DNA of 64,000 nt from assembly GCF_017592475.1 (NCBI RefSeq), contig NZ_JAGFNP010000007.1:124001-188000 (forward strand). Reading direction: 5' to 3'. Every line of letters begins with the position of its first letter. Position 1 is the stretch's first letter. Source of the DNA: Glycomyces niveus. Lineage in GTDB: Bacteria > Actinomycetota > Actinomycetes > Mycobacteriales > Micromonosporaceae. A program made the position numbers and the translations under genes. The notes beneath the pieces are model-generated. The model was not told the DNA's origin. It ran no database searches and saw only the letters and a list, made by a program, of their open reading frames with translations. Positions 32,279-40,021 of the stretch are shown piece after piece.

Positions 32279-32578
32279 ATGACGAAGCGTGAGCACCCGC
32301 TCAAGGGCGAGTTCGACACTGCAACGGCCCGTTGGGAACGCACCACCCACGAGGACGGCACGCCCGCCGCGCTCGAGATCGGCTACGCCGACAACGGTCT
32401 GGTCGCCCTCCGCATGGCCGAAGACCCCGAAGGCGACATCCTCATCTACACCCCGTCCGAATGGGAGGCCTTCGTCGAAGGCGTCCGCGACGGCGAGTTC
32501 GACATCGAGACCTGGGACGACGAACCCATCGTCGAGATCATCGAAGACGACGAGGAAGACGCTCCGGCGAACAAGTAA
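32279..32578 (+). CDS. DUF397-domain protein
   Basis: The 99-residue acidic protein has the DUF397 core: a WERTTHEDG start, then ALRMAEDPEGDILIYTPSEWEAFVEGVRDGEFD. It ends in an Asp/Glu run (EIIEDDEEDA). DUF397 proteins are abundant in mycelial actinobacteria, usually beside an XRE regulator of the BldB/AbaA type. They have been proposed to act as small partner or antitoxin-like proteins, but the mechanism is unclear. No XRE regulator gene is adjacent here, so this is a solitary copy. ATG 32279 lies 6 nt after TATGCT. It ends at a 13-bp hairpin and marks the left border of the accessory region. Confidence 0.82.
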   Translation: MTKREHPLKGEFDTATARWERTTHEDGTPAALEIGYADNGLVALRMAEDPEGDILIYTPSEWEAFVEGVRDGEFDIETWDDEPIVEIIEDDEEDAPANK

Positions 32579-32594
32579 GCCCCGCAAGCACGCG

Positions 32595-32627
32595 CGGCCG
32601 CGCCGACGCTCCCTGTCGGCGCGGCCG
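32595..32627 (+). terminator. Hairpin terminator after DUF397
   Basis: A perfect 13-bp stem (32595-32607 with 32615-32627) with a 7-nt loop; only a weak T-containing tail follows. Confidence 0.65.
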
Positions 32628-32906
32628 TCCGCGTTCCCGGACCTTCTGCGCATCGCCGGAACGTGCCAACCTGAATTTCTCGGGAATCTCTTGTATCCGA
32701 TCGGACTCGGCGGTCTCTTCCCTGGTGAAAGTCGCGATATGCGCCAGCCCGTGGCGTTCGCGGCATTCCGGGCCTGAATGCCTCCCGACCTATCGGCGCC
32801 ACGCGAGAACCCTGCGCATGGCGATGGGCGGGGAGAATGGATCGCGAAGGATCCCCCTCCTCACCGGACAACCGCATAGACCCCCGAGACCAGCAGAGGA
32901 GCTCCC
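32628..32906 (+). promoter_or_regulatory. Leader of the protease-sigma-CHAT cluster with nested inverted repeats
   Basis: No gene is seen in this 280-bp stretch. Two nested inverted repeats stand out: outer arms CGTGGCG (32750-32756) and CGCCACG (32797-32803), inner arms GGCATTC (32762-32768) and GAATGCC (32776-32782). They lie about 100 bp before the first gene and could be an operator or a leader RNA structure. TTGTATCCGA at about 32691-32700 also occurs upstream of the SigE-family gene near 11490. Base composition is lower in G+C than the surrounding genes. Confidence 0.4.
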
Positions 32907-34457
32907 ATGCGATTGGTGTTCGCCGATAACGAACCCCATCTGAAGCCCAACCCCCGCCGCGACCACATGAGCGGCGTCCCCGAACTCTCCTACGCGACCC
33001 TGGACCGCCACGGCGGCCGCGTCCTTGCCCCGGGACAGGTCATGCGCACTGCGGGCCACTCGGCACCGATCGGCACGATCTACCGGTACGACCGCTTGCT
33101 CGTCGACGAGTCGGTCATCCGCGACAGTGAGGCCCGCGAAAGGCTCGAAGAGGCGATCCGCCCCACTGGAATGCAGATGGAGAGCCAGGCCGCGAGCACG
33201 ATTGTGCCCGGGCAGGGCGCATACCGAGTCCCGGTGCTTTCCATGCACGGGGATCAGGCCGGTGTCGACGCCTGGTCGCTGCTCCAACGACTTCGCACCG
33301 ACACTGGTGAGCAGAGCCTCCCGGGCGCGCTGCTCGACAAGGTTCGCCTTGAACACCTGATGATCTGCGCCAAGAGCGGCGGCGGCGGCATCGGCAGTGG
33401 CGAGCCGCCCATCGGCGGTGGACATCCGCACCCGCTCGGCCGCATCCCTGTCGACATGGTCAACCCCATGCCCGTCCGTCAAAAGTTGGACCGGCGCTTG
33501 CGCGTCGCGGTCCTGGACACCGGTGTCCCCGTACGCCACCCCGCGTTCGACGTCTCGGACCGCACTGAACACGACGACACCTTCGTAGTGGTCGACCACG
33601 CCTTCCAGGCGAAACTCGGCGATCACTCCGATTCGCCCGCGATCCCGCTCGACGATCCCTGGGAAGGCCCGGTCCACGAGCCGACCCTCATCGGCGAGGT
33701 CGCCAGCCACTTCGGCCACGGCACCTTCATTACCGGGCTGCTTCGGCAGATGTCGCCCGACGTGCAGGTCTATTCGCTGCGCGTCGTCCACAACGACGGC
33801 ATGGCGTACGAGCACGAGGTCATCGCGGCCATACACCATGTCGCAGACCAAGTCGAGGCGGCGCGAAACGGCGACCGCGAGGCGTTCGGCGTCGATCTGG
33901 TAGTCCTGGCAATGGGCTACGTAGACGAGAACCCGGAGGACCAGCCCGGCGGCTGGATCGGGGATGCCGTGCAACGCCTCGCGACACTCGGTGTCCCAGT
34001 GGTCGCCGCCGCGGGGAACCAGTCGTCGGACCGCCCCTTCTATCCCGCGGCGTTCGCGGCGCACCCGAGGGCGGAGGACACCGCACCGATCCTGAGCGTC
34101 GGCGCGCTCAACCCCAACCGCAAGATCGCGATGTTCTCCAATGAAGGCCCTTGGGTCTCGTGCTACGCCACCGGGGCCGGGTTGGTCAGCACGTACCCCT
34201 GCGAGGCTTTGGGCTCGCGAATGCCTGAACGCCGAGCCATGTCCACGATTCTCAACCGCCACAGGGAAAGCCACGACCCTGACGACTTCTCTGCCGGGTA
34301 CGCCGTCTGGAGCGGGACTTCATTCGCGGCGCCGATCGCGGCTTCGTTCCTCGTGAACGCGATGTCGGAGTCCGAGCTCAGCGAGGTCGGCAGTGCCGCC
34401 CAATCGTCAGCGCGTGCGCACGAAGCGTTGAAGCGGTTGAAGAAGCAGCTAGCCTGA
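32907..34457 (+). CDS. Cytoplasmic subtilisin-like serine protease (S8), first gene of the sigma/CHAT cluster
   Basis: The 516-residue protein has no signal peptide. The first 165 residues are a mixed alpha/beta region that could be an inhibitory prodomain. A Gly/His/Pro linker follows at about 160-185, then an S8 domain with the full triad: Asp204 in AVLDTGVP, His271 in FGHGTFITG and Ser469 in SGTSFAAP. The oxyanion Asn is in AAAGNQSSD. It should therefore cut proteins inside the cell. A GAGGAG site lies 6 nt before the ATG. The sigma factor gene starts 4 nt after its stop. Codons are noticeably less GC-biased than in flanking core genes. I infer it is a regulated protease of a signalling or conflict system; its substrate is unknown. 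Confidence 0.87.
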   Translation: MRLVFADNEPHLKPNPRRDHMSGVPELSYATLDRHGGRVLAPGQVMRTAGHSAPIGTIYRYDRLLVDESVIRDSEARERLEEAIRPTGMQMESQAASTIVPGQGAYRVPVLSMHGDQAGVDAWSLLQRLRTDTGEQSLPGALLDKVRLEHLMICAKSGGGGIGSGEPPIGGGHPHPLGRIPVDMVNPMPVRQKLDRRLRVAVLDTGVPVRHPAFDVSDRTEHDDTFVVVDHAFQAKLGDHSDSPAIPLDDPWEGPVHEPTLIGEVASHFGHGTFITGLLRQMSPDVQVYSLRVVHNDGMAYEHEVIAAIHHVADQVEAARNGDREAFGVDLVVLAMGYVDENPEDQPGGWIGDAVQRLATLGVPVVAAAGNQSSDRPFYPAAFAAHPRAEDTAPILSVGALNPNRKIAMFSNEGPWVSCYATGAGLVSTYPCEALGSRMPERRAMSTILNRHRESHDPDDFSAGYAVWSGTSFAAPIAASFLVNAMSESELSEVGSAAQSSARAHEALKRLKKQLA

Positions 34458-34461
34458 GTCC

Positions 34462-35079
34462 ATGAACGCGATTTCGGCTCACCCGGTGGACACCGTCGAC
34501 TATGACAGGCGCGCGCGGCTCTACCTCGCCGCGCGCGCCGGCGACGGCATCGCGCAGCGGGCCCTCGTCACGGAGCTCAACGAGGTCCTGTGGCGCGCGG
34601 CCCGTCGCACCGGACTGGACCGTGAACGCGCCGCTGATGTTGTGCAGACCGCATGGCTTCGGTTGTGGCACATCGAAAAAGAACTGGAACATCCTCGCGC
34701 GCTGACCAAGTGGCTGCTCACCACCGTCAGCCGCGAGGCCTGGAAGCAGATCGGGCACATGCGGCGCGAAGTCATAGCCGACCCGATCGAGATCCAGGAG
34801 GAAGGGACCCTCGAAAGCGCCGAGGACGGACTCGTCCGCGTCGCTGAACGAGAGGCCGTGCGCCGCGCCTTCCTCGCCCAATCTGAGCGGTGCCGGCGGC
34901 TGCTCGCCTTCGTGGCGACGGTCGCCCGGCCCGACTACGACGTCATCGCCGAGGCATTGGGGATGAAAAGGGGGAGCATCGGTCCAACCCGGGGCCGCTG
35001 CTTGGACAAACTGAGGAGAACGCTCCTGGACGATCCGTCCTGGAGCGCAGGTGAGGAGCGGGATGAAAATGCGGCCTGA
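34462..35079 (+). CDS. ECF-like RNA polymerase sigma factor of the protease/CHAT cluster
   Basis: The 205-residue protein has sigma region 2 at about residues 20-95 (LYLAARAGDGIAQRALV and DVVQTAWLRLWH). A C-terminal region 4 follows, with the helix-turn-helix DVIAEALGMKRGSIGPTRGRCLDKLRRTL. The two are joined by an acidic linker (IQEEGTLESAEDG). The GPTRGRCLDKL ending is a recognisable sigma subgroup in actinobacteria. It begins 4 nt after the protease gene and overlaps the next gene by 17 nt, so expression is coupled. No membrane anti-sigma gene is adjacent; control may instead come from the proteases or the following small protein. Target promoters are unknown. Confidence 0.85.
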   Translation: MNAISAHPVDTVDYDRRARLYLAARAGDGIAQRALVTELNEVLWRAARRTGLDRERAADVVQTAWLRLWHIEKELEHPRALTKWLLTTVSREAWKQIGHMRREVIADPIEIQEEGTLESAEDGLVRVAEREAVRRAFLAQSERCRRLLAFVATVARPDYDVIAEALGMKRGSIGPTRGRCLDKLRRTLLDDPSWSAGEERDENAA

Positions 35080-35599
35080 AGACGAGAGTCAGAGCGAATT
35101 CGAGCCATTGGACTCCTGCGATGAGCGGATCTTGTCAGTGATCAACGAACTGCATCACAGGCATGATCCGATCCCGGAGGACCTGAACGAGCGAGTCCAG
35201 TTCGTACTCGAACTGGAAGCGGAACTCGACGCGAGAGTGGCAAGGGTATCGCGCGCCGGGGAACTCGTATCCATGCGGGGCGACGCGGAACTGGCGGTCA
35301 GTCAGGGTGATCCGGCTTCGGTCACGTTCGACTGCGAGACGGTCACCGTGATGGTGACGCCGCGCCCCTCCGCGCCAGGGGGGCTTCGTCTTGACGGGTG
35401 GATCGGGCCCGAAGGCATATATGAGGTCGAACTTAGGAGCCCCGAGGGTTCGCGAAGGGCCGCAACCGATGAGTCCGGCAGATTCGCGCTCGAAGGCGTA
35501 CCCGAGGGGCAGATGCTCCAACTGGTGATTCGGCCCGAACAGGCACTGCAGCGGATAGGCCTACCGGCAGTCGTCGTGACGCCCGCGGTCCGCCTGTAG
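35063..35599 (+). CDS. Two-part small protein with C-terminal carboxypeptidase-regulatory-like fold
   Basis: The 178-residue protein begins with a helical acidic part (DERILSVINELHHRHDPIPEDLNERVQFVLELEAELDARVARVS, given here as pieces: DERILSVINEL, DPIPEDLNERVQFVLELEAE). A beta-rich C-terminal part follows (LDGWIGPEGIYEVELRSPEG, then TDESGRFALEGVPEG), which looks like a CarboxypepD-regulatory or transthyretin-like Ig fold. The DPIPxxLxxRVxF helix is, from memory, common in proteins encoded between sigma and CHAT genes. It may bind the sigma factor or serve as protease substrate; this is inference. ATG 35063 has AGGAG 4 nt upstream; ATG 35069 is possible. It overlaps the sigma gene by 17 nt. 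Confidence 0.7.
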   Translation: MKMRPEDESQSEFEPLDSCDERILSVINELHHRHDPIPEDLNERVQFVLELEAELDARVARVSRAGELVSMRGDAELAVSQGDPASVTFDCETVTVMVTPRPSAPGGLRLDGWIGPEGIYEVELRSPEGSRRAATDESGRFALEGVPEGQMLQLVIRPEQALQRIGLPAVVVTPAVRL

Positions 35600-35609
35600 C
35601 ATGTGAAGA

Positions 35610-38123
35610 ATGCTCCAGGGTGCTTGGCGATTGTTCACACGCGGTCAGCGCCTCAGCCGTCGCGGCCAAGTTGCCGAATCCGCAGGAGTTCTGGAGAAGG
35701 CCCTCGCACTCCTGAATTGGAGCGAAGAACGACTCCCGGAAGCGGGGACCGCGCAGGCACGCTTGATCGCCAAAATCCTGATGGTGATGGCATTCAACCG
35801 AGCGAGCCTCGGCGACTCGGCCGAGGGACAGCGCCTGCTTGACTTCGCCGACATCTTGGCTTTCGCGGATGATCGGGGAATTCTGCTGCATCAGCGCGCG
35901 CTGATTCTATGGCAGAGCGGTCGACTGTCCGACGCGCTGCATTGGTTCGAATTGGCCGAACCGCTACTGGCGGAATACGGACCCGACAACTTCTATGCGG
36001 CATCGTTCTACAATCGAGCCTTGGTATGGAGAGACCTGGGTGAATTGCGCAAAGGAATGGAGAGCATCCGGCGTGCGATCGAGCTCTACAACGACATCGA
36101 CGTACCCGTCAACCGGGCACGGGCCATCCATATCGAGGCTCTACTCCTGCTCGATCTCGGGGAGGTCACCAAGGCGCTCAAAGCATTCGACGTGGCCAGA
36201 GATCAGTTCCGGAAGCTCGCCCCGGACCTTGAATCCTTCATCGACGCCTCCTACGCCCATGCGTTGCTCAGTGTCGGTATGTACCGGCAGGCAGCAGAGC
36301 GGTGGGAACACGCCATAGCCGCGCATCGACTCGCCGGGGACCTTCGGAATGCGGCGATCGATGAATACTGGCGGGCATTGGCCGCCTTTGAGGACAACCG
36401 ATCCGAACTGGCCGACCGATGGGCCAGGCAGGCCATGGATTCGCTGTACAGCCAGGGGAACGAGCCGATGGCGTTCCTCGCCCGCCTCCTCATCCTCCAA
36501 GCGCAGTTCGATTCGGGACAGCACGGCCCGGACTTCGCGGATAAGGTGCAGCGCCTGTGCGATGCCCTGGAGCAGCGCGGTTGGACCCTCAGACTCAAGC
36601 AGGCCAAGATCCTCGCCGCTCGCGCCAAGATCAAAGCTGGAGAGTTCGACGGTGTCGAACAAGTGCTCCAGGGCGAACACGGTGGACCAGGCCACGATGC
36701 GCTGGCCGAAGAGTTGGCGCGGTATCTCGCCAAAGCTGAACTCGCGGTGGCGCAGGATCGCGACCCCCTTCCCGAACTGCTCGCCGGACTCGATCTGCTC
36801 GATGAGTACCGGATGGCCTTCGGCTCGGTCGAGTTCCAGGCGGGGGCCTCGGCCCTCGGGATCCAGCTCGCGTTCATGGGACTCGGCCATGTGGCCAGGC
36901 ACAGCGGCCCAGAGGACATGCTGTGGTGGGTCGAGCGCAGCCGTGCCCAGGCGCTTCGAATTCCGCCGGTCAAGCCCAGCACCGATCCCGCGGCCCGTGA
37001 AGCGCTCGGTCAGCTTCGGCAAGCACGCCAGCGGCTCTGGGATTTGCAGGTCGAAGGCGGAGACGACGCCGAGGCGCGCAGTCGGGTCCAAGAGATCGAA
37101 GAGGAGATCCGCGCTCATGAGCGGGCGCAACCTGGCTCGGGAAAACGAGCCGACCGCATCGCGCCCGATGCCATTCAAGATCTCGCCGAGTCGCGGGACA
37201 CGGTCGTGGTCAACATGTTCGAGGTCGCGAATAAGGTCTGTGCGGTGCTCGCCGGGGGCGACGGCCTCCAGTTCACGTGGATGATGCCGCTTGACGAGGC
37301 AACGGAGCTCGAACGTCGTCTGGGCGCGGACCTCGACGCGCTCGGTAGCCGCCGGAGGCTTCACCCCCGTATCCAGGCGAGCGTCGAAGGCGCGATCCGC
37401 CGAAATGCGACCGCGCTCGCCGACGGCATCTGGAAGCCGATCGCCGATTATGTCGGCGACCGGCAGGTGGTCATCGTCCCGCACAGCCAGCTCAACTGGG
37501 TGCCGTGGCCGTTGTTGCCGCCCCTTCGCGGTCGGGCCGTGACCATTTCTCCTTCGGCCGAAGCATGGTGGCGCGCGGTGCATCGAACCCGCGCCGACGG
37601 TCCTGCTCTGGTCGCGGCTGGTCCAGCGCTGTCCCTGGCCGGCGGTGAGATTGAAACGATTGCGGGCCTCTATCCGGGCGCCAACCTGATCACCGCCGAT
37701 GAGTCGGATCCTGAGATGGTCCTAAAGGCGCTCGACAATGCTGCTGTCGCTCACATTGCGGCCCATGGGCATCACGAGCCTGACAATGTGCTCTTCTCCC
37801 GGCTCGACTTCGGTCTGGGTCCGCTCAACGCCTATGAGCTCCTCGGCCTCGATCAACCCCCCGGCCATGTCGTGCTCTCCTCCTGCGACCTCGGTCGGTC
37901 GACCGTCGCGGTCGGCAACGAAACGCTCGGCTTCACCGCGGCGCTCTTGCACGCCGGAACTTCGACCGTCGTCTCGAGCCTTGCGAAAGTTCCCGACGAG
38001 ATGGCCGCCGAGATGATGATCGAGTACCACAAGCGCTGCGTTGCAGGTGCCAGCCCCGCTGAAGCCCTTGCGGCCGTGGGCGAGCACAGGCCGTGGCATC
38101 CGTTCGTCGCGTTCGGCGCGTGA
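35610..38123 (+). CDS. TPR-CHAT protease (caspase-like)
   Basis: The 837-residue protein has about 430 residues of tetratricopeptide-like helical repeats (for example RGQVAESAGVLEKALALL, SGRLSDALHWFELAEPLL and DLGEVTKALKAFDVARDQF). A helical linker follows, and the C-terminal CHAT domain starts near residue 560. Its catalytic dyad is intact: His719 in AHIAAHGHHEP and Cys759 in VLSSCDLGRS, 40 residues apart as in CHAT and caspase folds. CHAT proteases are caspase relatives; the TPR part usually senses a partner or RNP. It starts 10 nt after the small protein gene. Third codon positions are clearly A/T-richer than in core genes, suggesting transfer. Likely role: second protease of a signalling or immunity cascade with the S8 enzyme and sigma factor. 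Confidence 0.88.
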   Translation: MLQGAWRLFTRGQRLSRRGQVAESAGVLEKALALLNWSEERLPEAGTAQARLIAKILMVMAFNRASLGDSAEGQRLLDFADILAFADDRGILLHQRALILWQSGRLSDALHWFELAEPLLAEYGPDNFYAASFYNRALVWRDLGELRKGMESIRRAIELYNDIDVPVNRARAIHIEALLLLDLGEVTKALKAFDVARDQFRKLAPDLESFIDASYAHALLSVGMYRQAAERWEHAIAAHRLAGDLRNAAIDEYWRALAAFEDNRSELADRWARQAMDSLYSQGNEPMAFLARLLILQAQFDSGQHGPDFADKVQRLCDALEQRGWTLRLKQAKILAARAKIKAGEFDGVEQVLQGEHGGPGHDALAEELARYLAKAELAVAQDRDPLPELLAGLDLLDEYRMAFGSVEFQAGASALGIQLAFMGLGHVARHSGPEDMLWWVERSRAQALRIPPVKPSTDPAAREALGQLRQARQRLWDLQVEGGDDAEARSRVQEIEEEIRAHERAQPGSGKRADRIAPDAIQDLAESRDTVVVNMFEVANKVCAVLAGGDGLQFTWMMPLDEATELERRLGADLDALGSRRRLHPRIQASVEGAIRRNATALADGIWKPIADYVGDRQVVIVPHSQLNWVPWPLLPPLRGRAVTISPSAEAWWRAVHRTRADGPALVAAGPALSLAGGEIETIAGLYPGANLITADESDPEMVLKALDNAAVAHIAAHGHHEPDNVLFSRLDFGLGPLNAYELLGLDQPPGHVVLSSCDLGRSTVAVGNETLGFTAALLHAGTSTVVSSLAKVPDEMAAEMMIEYHKRCVAGASPAEALAAVGEHRPWHPFVAFGA

Positions 38124-38153
38124 ACCGCACACCCCTGAGAAGGTCCACCCCAG

Positions 38154-39428
38154 ATGACCGAAACCCCGCCTAAGTCAGAGCCCAAGCCCATGGTCCGCAA
38201 TCCCGACTACCGGCGGATCTTCACCTCAGTCGGCGCGAGCCAGATCGGCCTCCAGGTCGCGTACTTCTCGATCTCGATCATCGCGGTCGTGGTCCTGGAC
38301 CTCAGCGAGTCGCAGATCGGCATCCTGTATGCGATGGACCAGATCGCGCTGGTGATGTTCGGCCTGCTGGTCGGCGTCTGGGTGGACCGGTTGCGGGACA
38401 AGCCGATCATCGTCACCAGCGAGATCCTGCGCGCGGTGGTGATGGCGGGCGTTCCGATCGCGTGGGCGTTCGACGCCCTGACGACCGTGCACGTCTTCGC
38501 GGCGATGTTCCTGCTCGGCTTGACCTCCGTCTTCTTCGATGTGGCCCAGTCGAGTTACGTGCCGAGGCTCATCGACAACAAGCGCCTCGCGAGCGGCAAT
38601 TCCCGCATCCAGGGGATCAGGTCGGCTTCCGACACCGGCGGACCCCTCGCTGCTGGTCCGCTGGTTTCGCTCCTGACCGCGCCGGTCGCGATCGTCGTGG
38701 CGGTGGTGTCGTTCGCCGTCTCCGCGTTCTCGGTCGCGCGCATCAAGTTCCAGGAAGAAGAGCCGGAGCGGCCCGAGAAGCCGCACCTGGGCAGTGAGAT
38801 CGTCCAAGGGGTCAAGTTCATCTTCCGCGACGCAGTCCTGCGGAGCATCCTGCTCGTGAGCTGCTGGTGCAACCTCTCCGTCGGCGCGTTCCAGGCGATG
38901 CTCATGGTGTTCCTCATCCGCGAAGCCGACCAATCCAGCGAGGTCGCCGGGTTCGTGCTCGCGGGTTCGGGTGTCGGCGGGGTGCTCGGTGCGATGCTGG
39001 TCGGCCGCATCTCGACGAAAGCAGGTGTCGGCCCGACTGCGATTGCGGCGCTGGCGATCTCGGGTCCCGGCATGGCGATCGTCGCAGCTTCCGGTCCCGG
39101 CTGGGGCGCGGCGGTGGCCTTCTTCGGGCAGGTGGTCTACGTGGCGGCGATCGTCGTATTCAACGTGAACGTCATCAGCTACCGGCAGGCGGTCACCCCG
39201 GACGACATGCAGGGCCGCGTCGGCGCGACGCAGCGCGTGATCTGCTGGGCGGGGCTCGCGGTCGGTTCGATCGTCGGCGGTCTCACCGGTGAGCTGCTGA
39301 GCGCCCGCGCCGCGCTTCTGATAGCGGCCGCGATGCTCTTCGCCGGGACGCTCCCGCTCCTGTGGACGCCGCTGCGGAAGCTCCGCGAGATCCCCGACGA
39401 AGACACCCTCAATGCGAAGCCCGCATGA
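38154..39428 (+). CDS. MFS exporter (MFS_3/EntS-like)
   Basis: The 424-residue protein has 12 predicted membrane helices. The A-motif is VGVWVDRLRDKPIIV between helices 2 and 3, with FDVAQSSYVPRLID in the next loop, which is typical of MFS_3 exporters related to enterobactin or macrolide exporters. A GAGAAGG site lies about 11 nt before the ATG, which is 30 bp after the CHAT gene stop, so it may be read through from the protease-sigma-CHAT cluster. Codon use returns toward the genome norm here. Substrate unknown; whether it belongs to the cluster functionally cannot be decided from one genome. Confidence 0.85.
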   Translation: MTETPPKSEPKPMVRNPDYRRIFTSVGASQIGLQVAYFSISIIAVVVLDLSESQIGILYAMDQIALVMFGLLVGVWVDRLRDKPIIVTSEILRAVVMAGVPIAWAFDALTTVHVFAAMFLLGLTSVFFDVAQSSYVPRLIDNKRLASGNSRIQGIRSASDTGGPLAAGPLVSLLTAPVAIVVAVVSFAVSAFSVARIKFQEEEPERPEKPHLGSEIVQGVKFIFRDAVLRSILLVSCWCNLSVGAFQAMLMVFLIREADQSSEVAGFVLAGSGVGGVLGAMLVGRISTKAGVGPTAIAALAISGPGMAIVAASGPGWGAAVAFFGQVVYVAAIVVFNVNVISYRQAVTPDDMQGRVGATQRVICWAGLAVGSIVGGLTGELLSARAALLIAAAMLFAGTLPLLWTPLRKLREIPDEDTLNAKPA

Positions 39429-39466
39429 CCGGCATTCCGGCCGAAGCGCGAGTCGTTGCCGCCCAG

Positions 39467-39472
39467 TAGATT
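39467..39472 (+). promoter_or_regulatory. -10 element of the phosphatase gene
   Basis: TAGATT ends 7 nt before the ATG at 39480, suggesting a leaderless transcript. Confidence 0.45.
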
Positions 39473-39479
39473 CCAGAGG

Positions 39480-39908
39480 ATGAACGAAACCTGGGACCCG
39501 GACGCCCCTGGCGTCCTCCGCCTGCCCTCCGGCCGCCTCGTCCGCGGGCGCGGCCTCGCCCGGCCGCTCCCCGAAGGCCCGACGCCCGACTTCGCGCTCT
39601 ACCTCCTAGGCAAGGAGCCGCCGGCCGTCGACTGGGAAGCCGAGTGGGTCCGCTGGCCCGACTTCCGCCTCCCCAGCGACAAGGCCGACTTCGCCGCGAA
39701 ACTCCGCACCGCGTGGACCCGCGCCGAGACCGAACGCGTCGAGTTCGCCTGCCACGGCGGCAACGGCCGCACCGGCACCGCCCTCGCCTGCCTCGCGATC
39801 CTCGACGGCGTCCCGGCTGCCGAAGCGGTCGCCTACGTCCGCGCCCACTACGCCAAGAAGGCAGTGGAGACCCCCTGGCAATCCCGCTTCGTGGCCCGCT
39901 TTTCATAG
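39480..39908 (+). CDS. Small protein-tyrosine/dual-specificity phosphatase-like protein
   Basis: The 142-residue cytoplasmic protein carries the CX5R phosphatase loop as Cys91-HGGNG-Arg97, followed by TGTALACLAILDG. A candidate general acid is Asp in VRWPDFRLPSD about 30 residues upstream, matching the WPD loop of tyrosine phosphatases. The fold is a short version of the dual-specificity family. It would remove phosphate from Tyr, Ser/Thr or a small molecule. ATG 39480 lies 7 nt after a -10 hexamer, and an in-frame ATG at 39456 is less likely. It is a single-gene unit between the MFS exporter and the Fic gene. Confidence 0.82.
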   Translation: MNETWDPDAPGVLRLPSGRLVRGRGLARPLPEGPTPDFALYLLGKEPPAVDWEAEWVRWPDFRLPSDKADFAAKLRTAWTRAETERVEFACHGGNGRTGTALACLAILDGVPAAEAVAYVRAHYAKKAVETPWQSRFVARFS

Positions 39909-39971
39909 CGACCCCGCCAGCGGCCGACGCGTCGCTGCGCGACCCGCGACGCGGCTTCCGGGGCCGCTGCG

Positions 39972-40012
39972 CGAATGTTCGGTACAATCAATTCGCCGTT
40001 GCCGAACATTCG
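39972..40012 (+). promoter_or_regulatory. Inverted-repeat element A upstream of fic
   Basis: Perfect 11-bp arms CGAATGTTCGG (39972-39982) and CCGAACATTCG (40002-40012) enclose 19 bp that include TACAAT (39983-39988), a good -10. The ribosome binding site of the Fic gene follows at once. A near copy lies after the gene at 41079-41117. Confidence 0.65.
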
Positions 40013-40021
40013 TGGAGGGTC

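Noticed and set aside
32907-38123. Protease-sigma-CHAT cluster considered as a type III-E CRISPR locus
   Set aside because: No Cas7-11-type effector, no repeats and no spacer array within the window; only the CHAT and sigma themes are shared.
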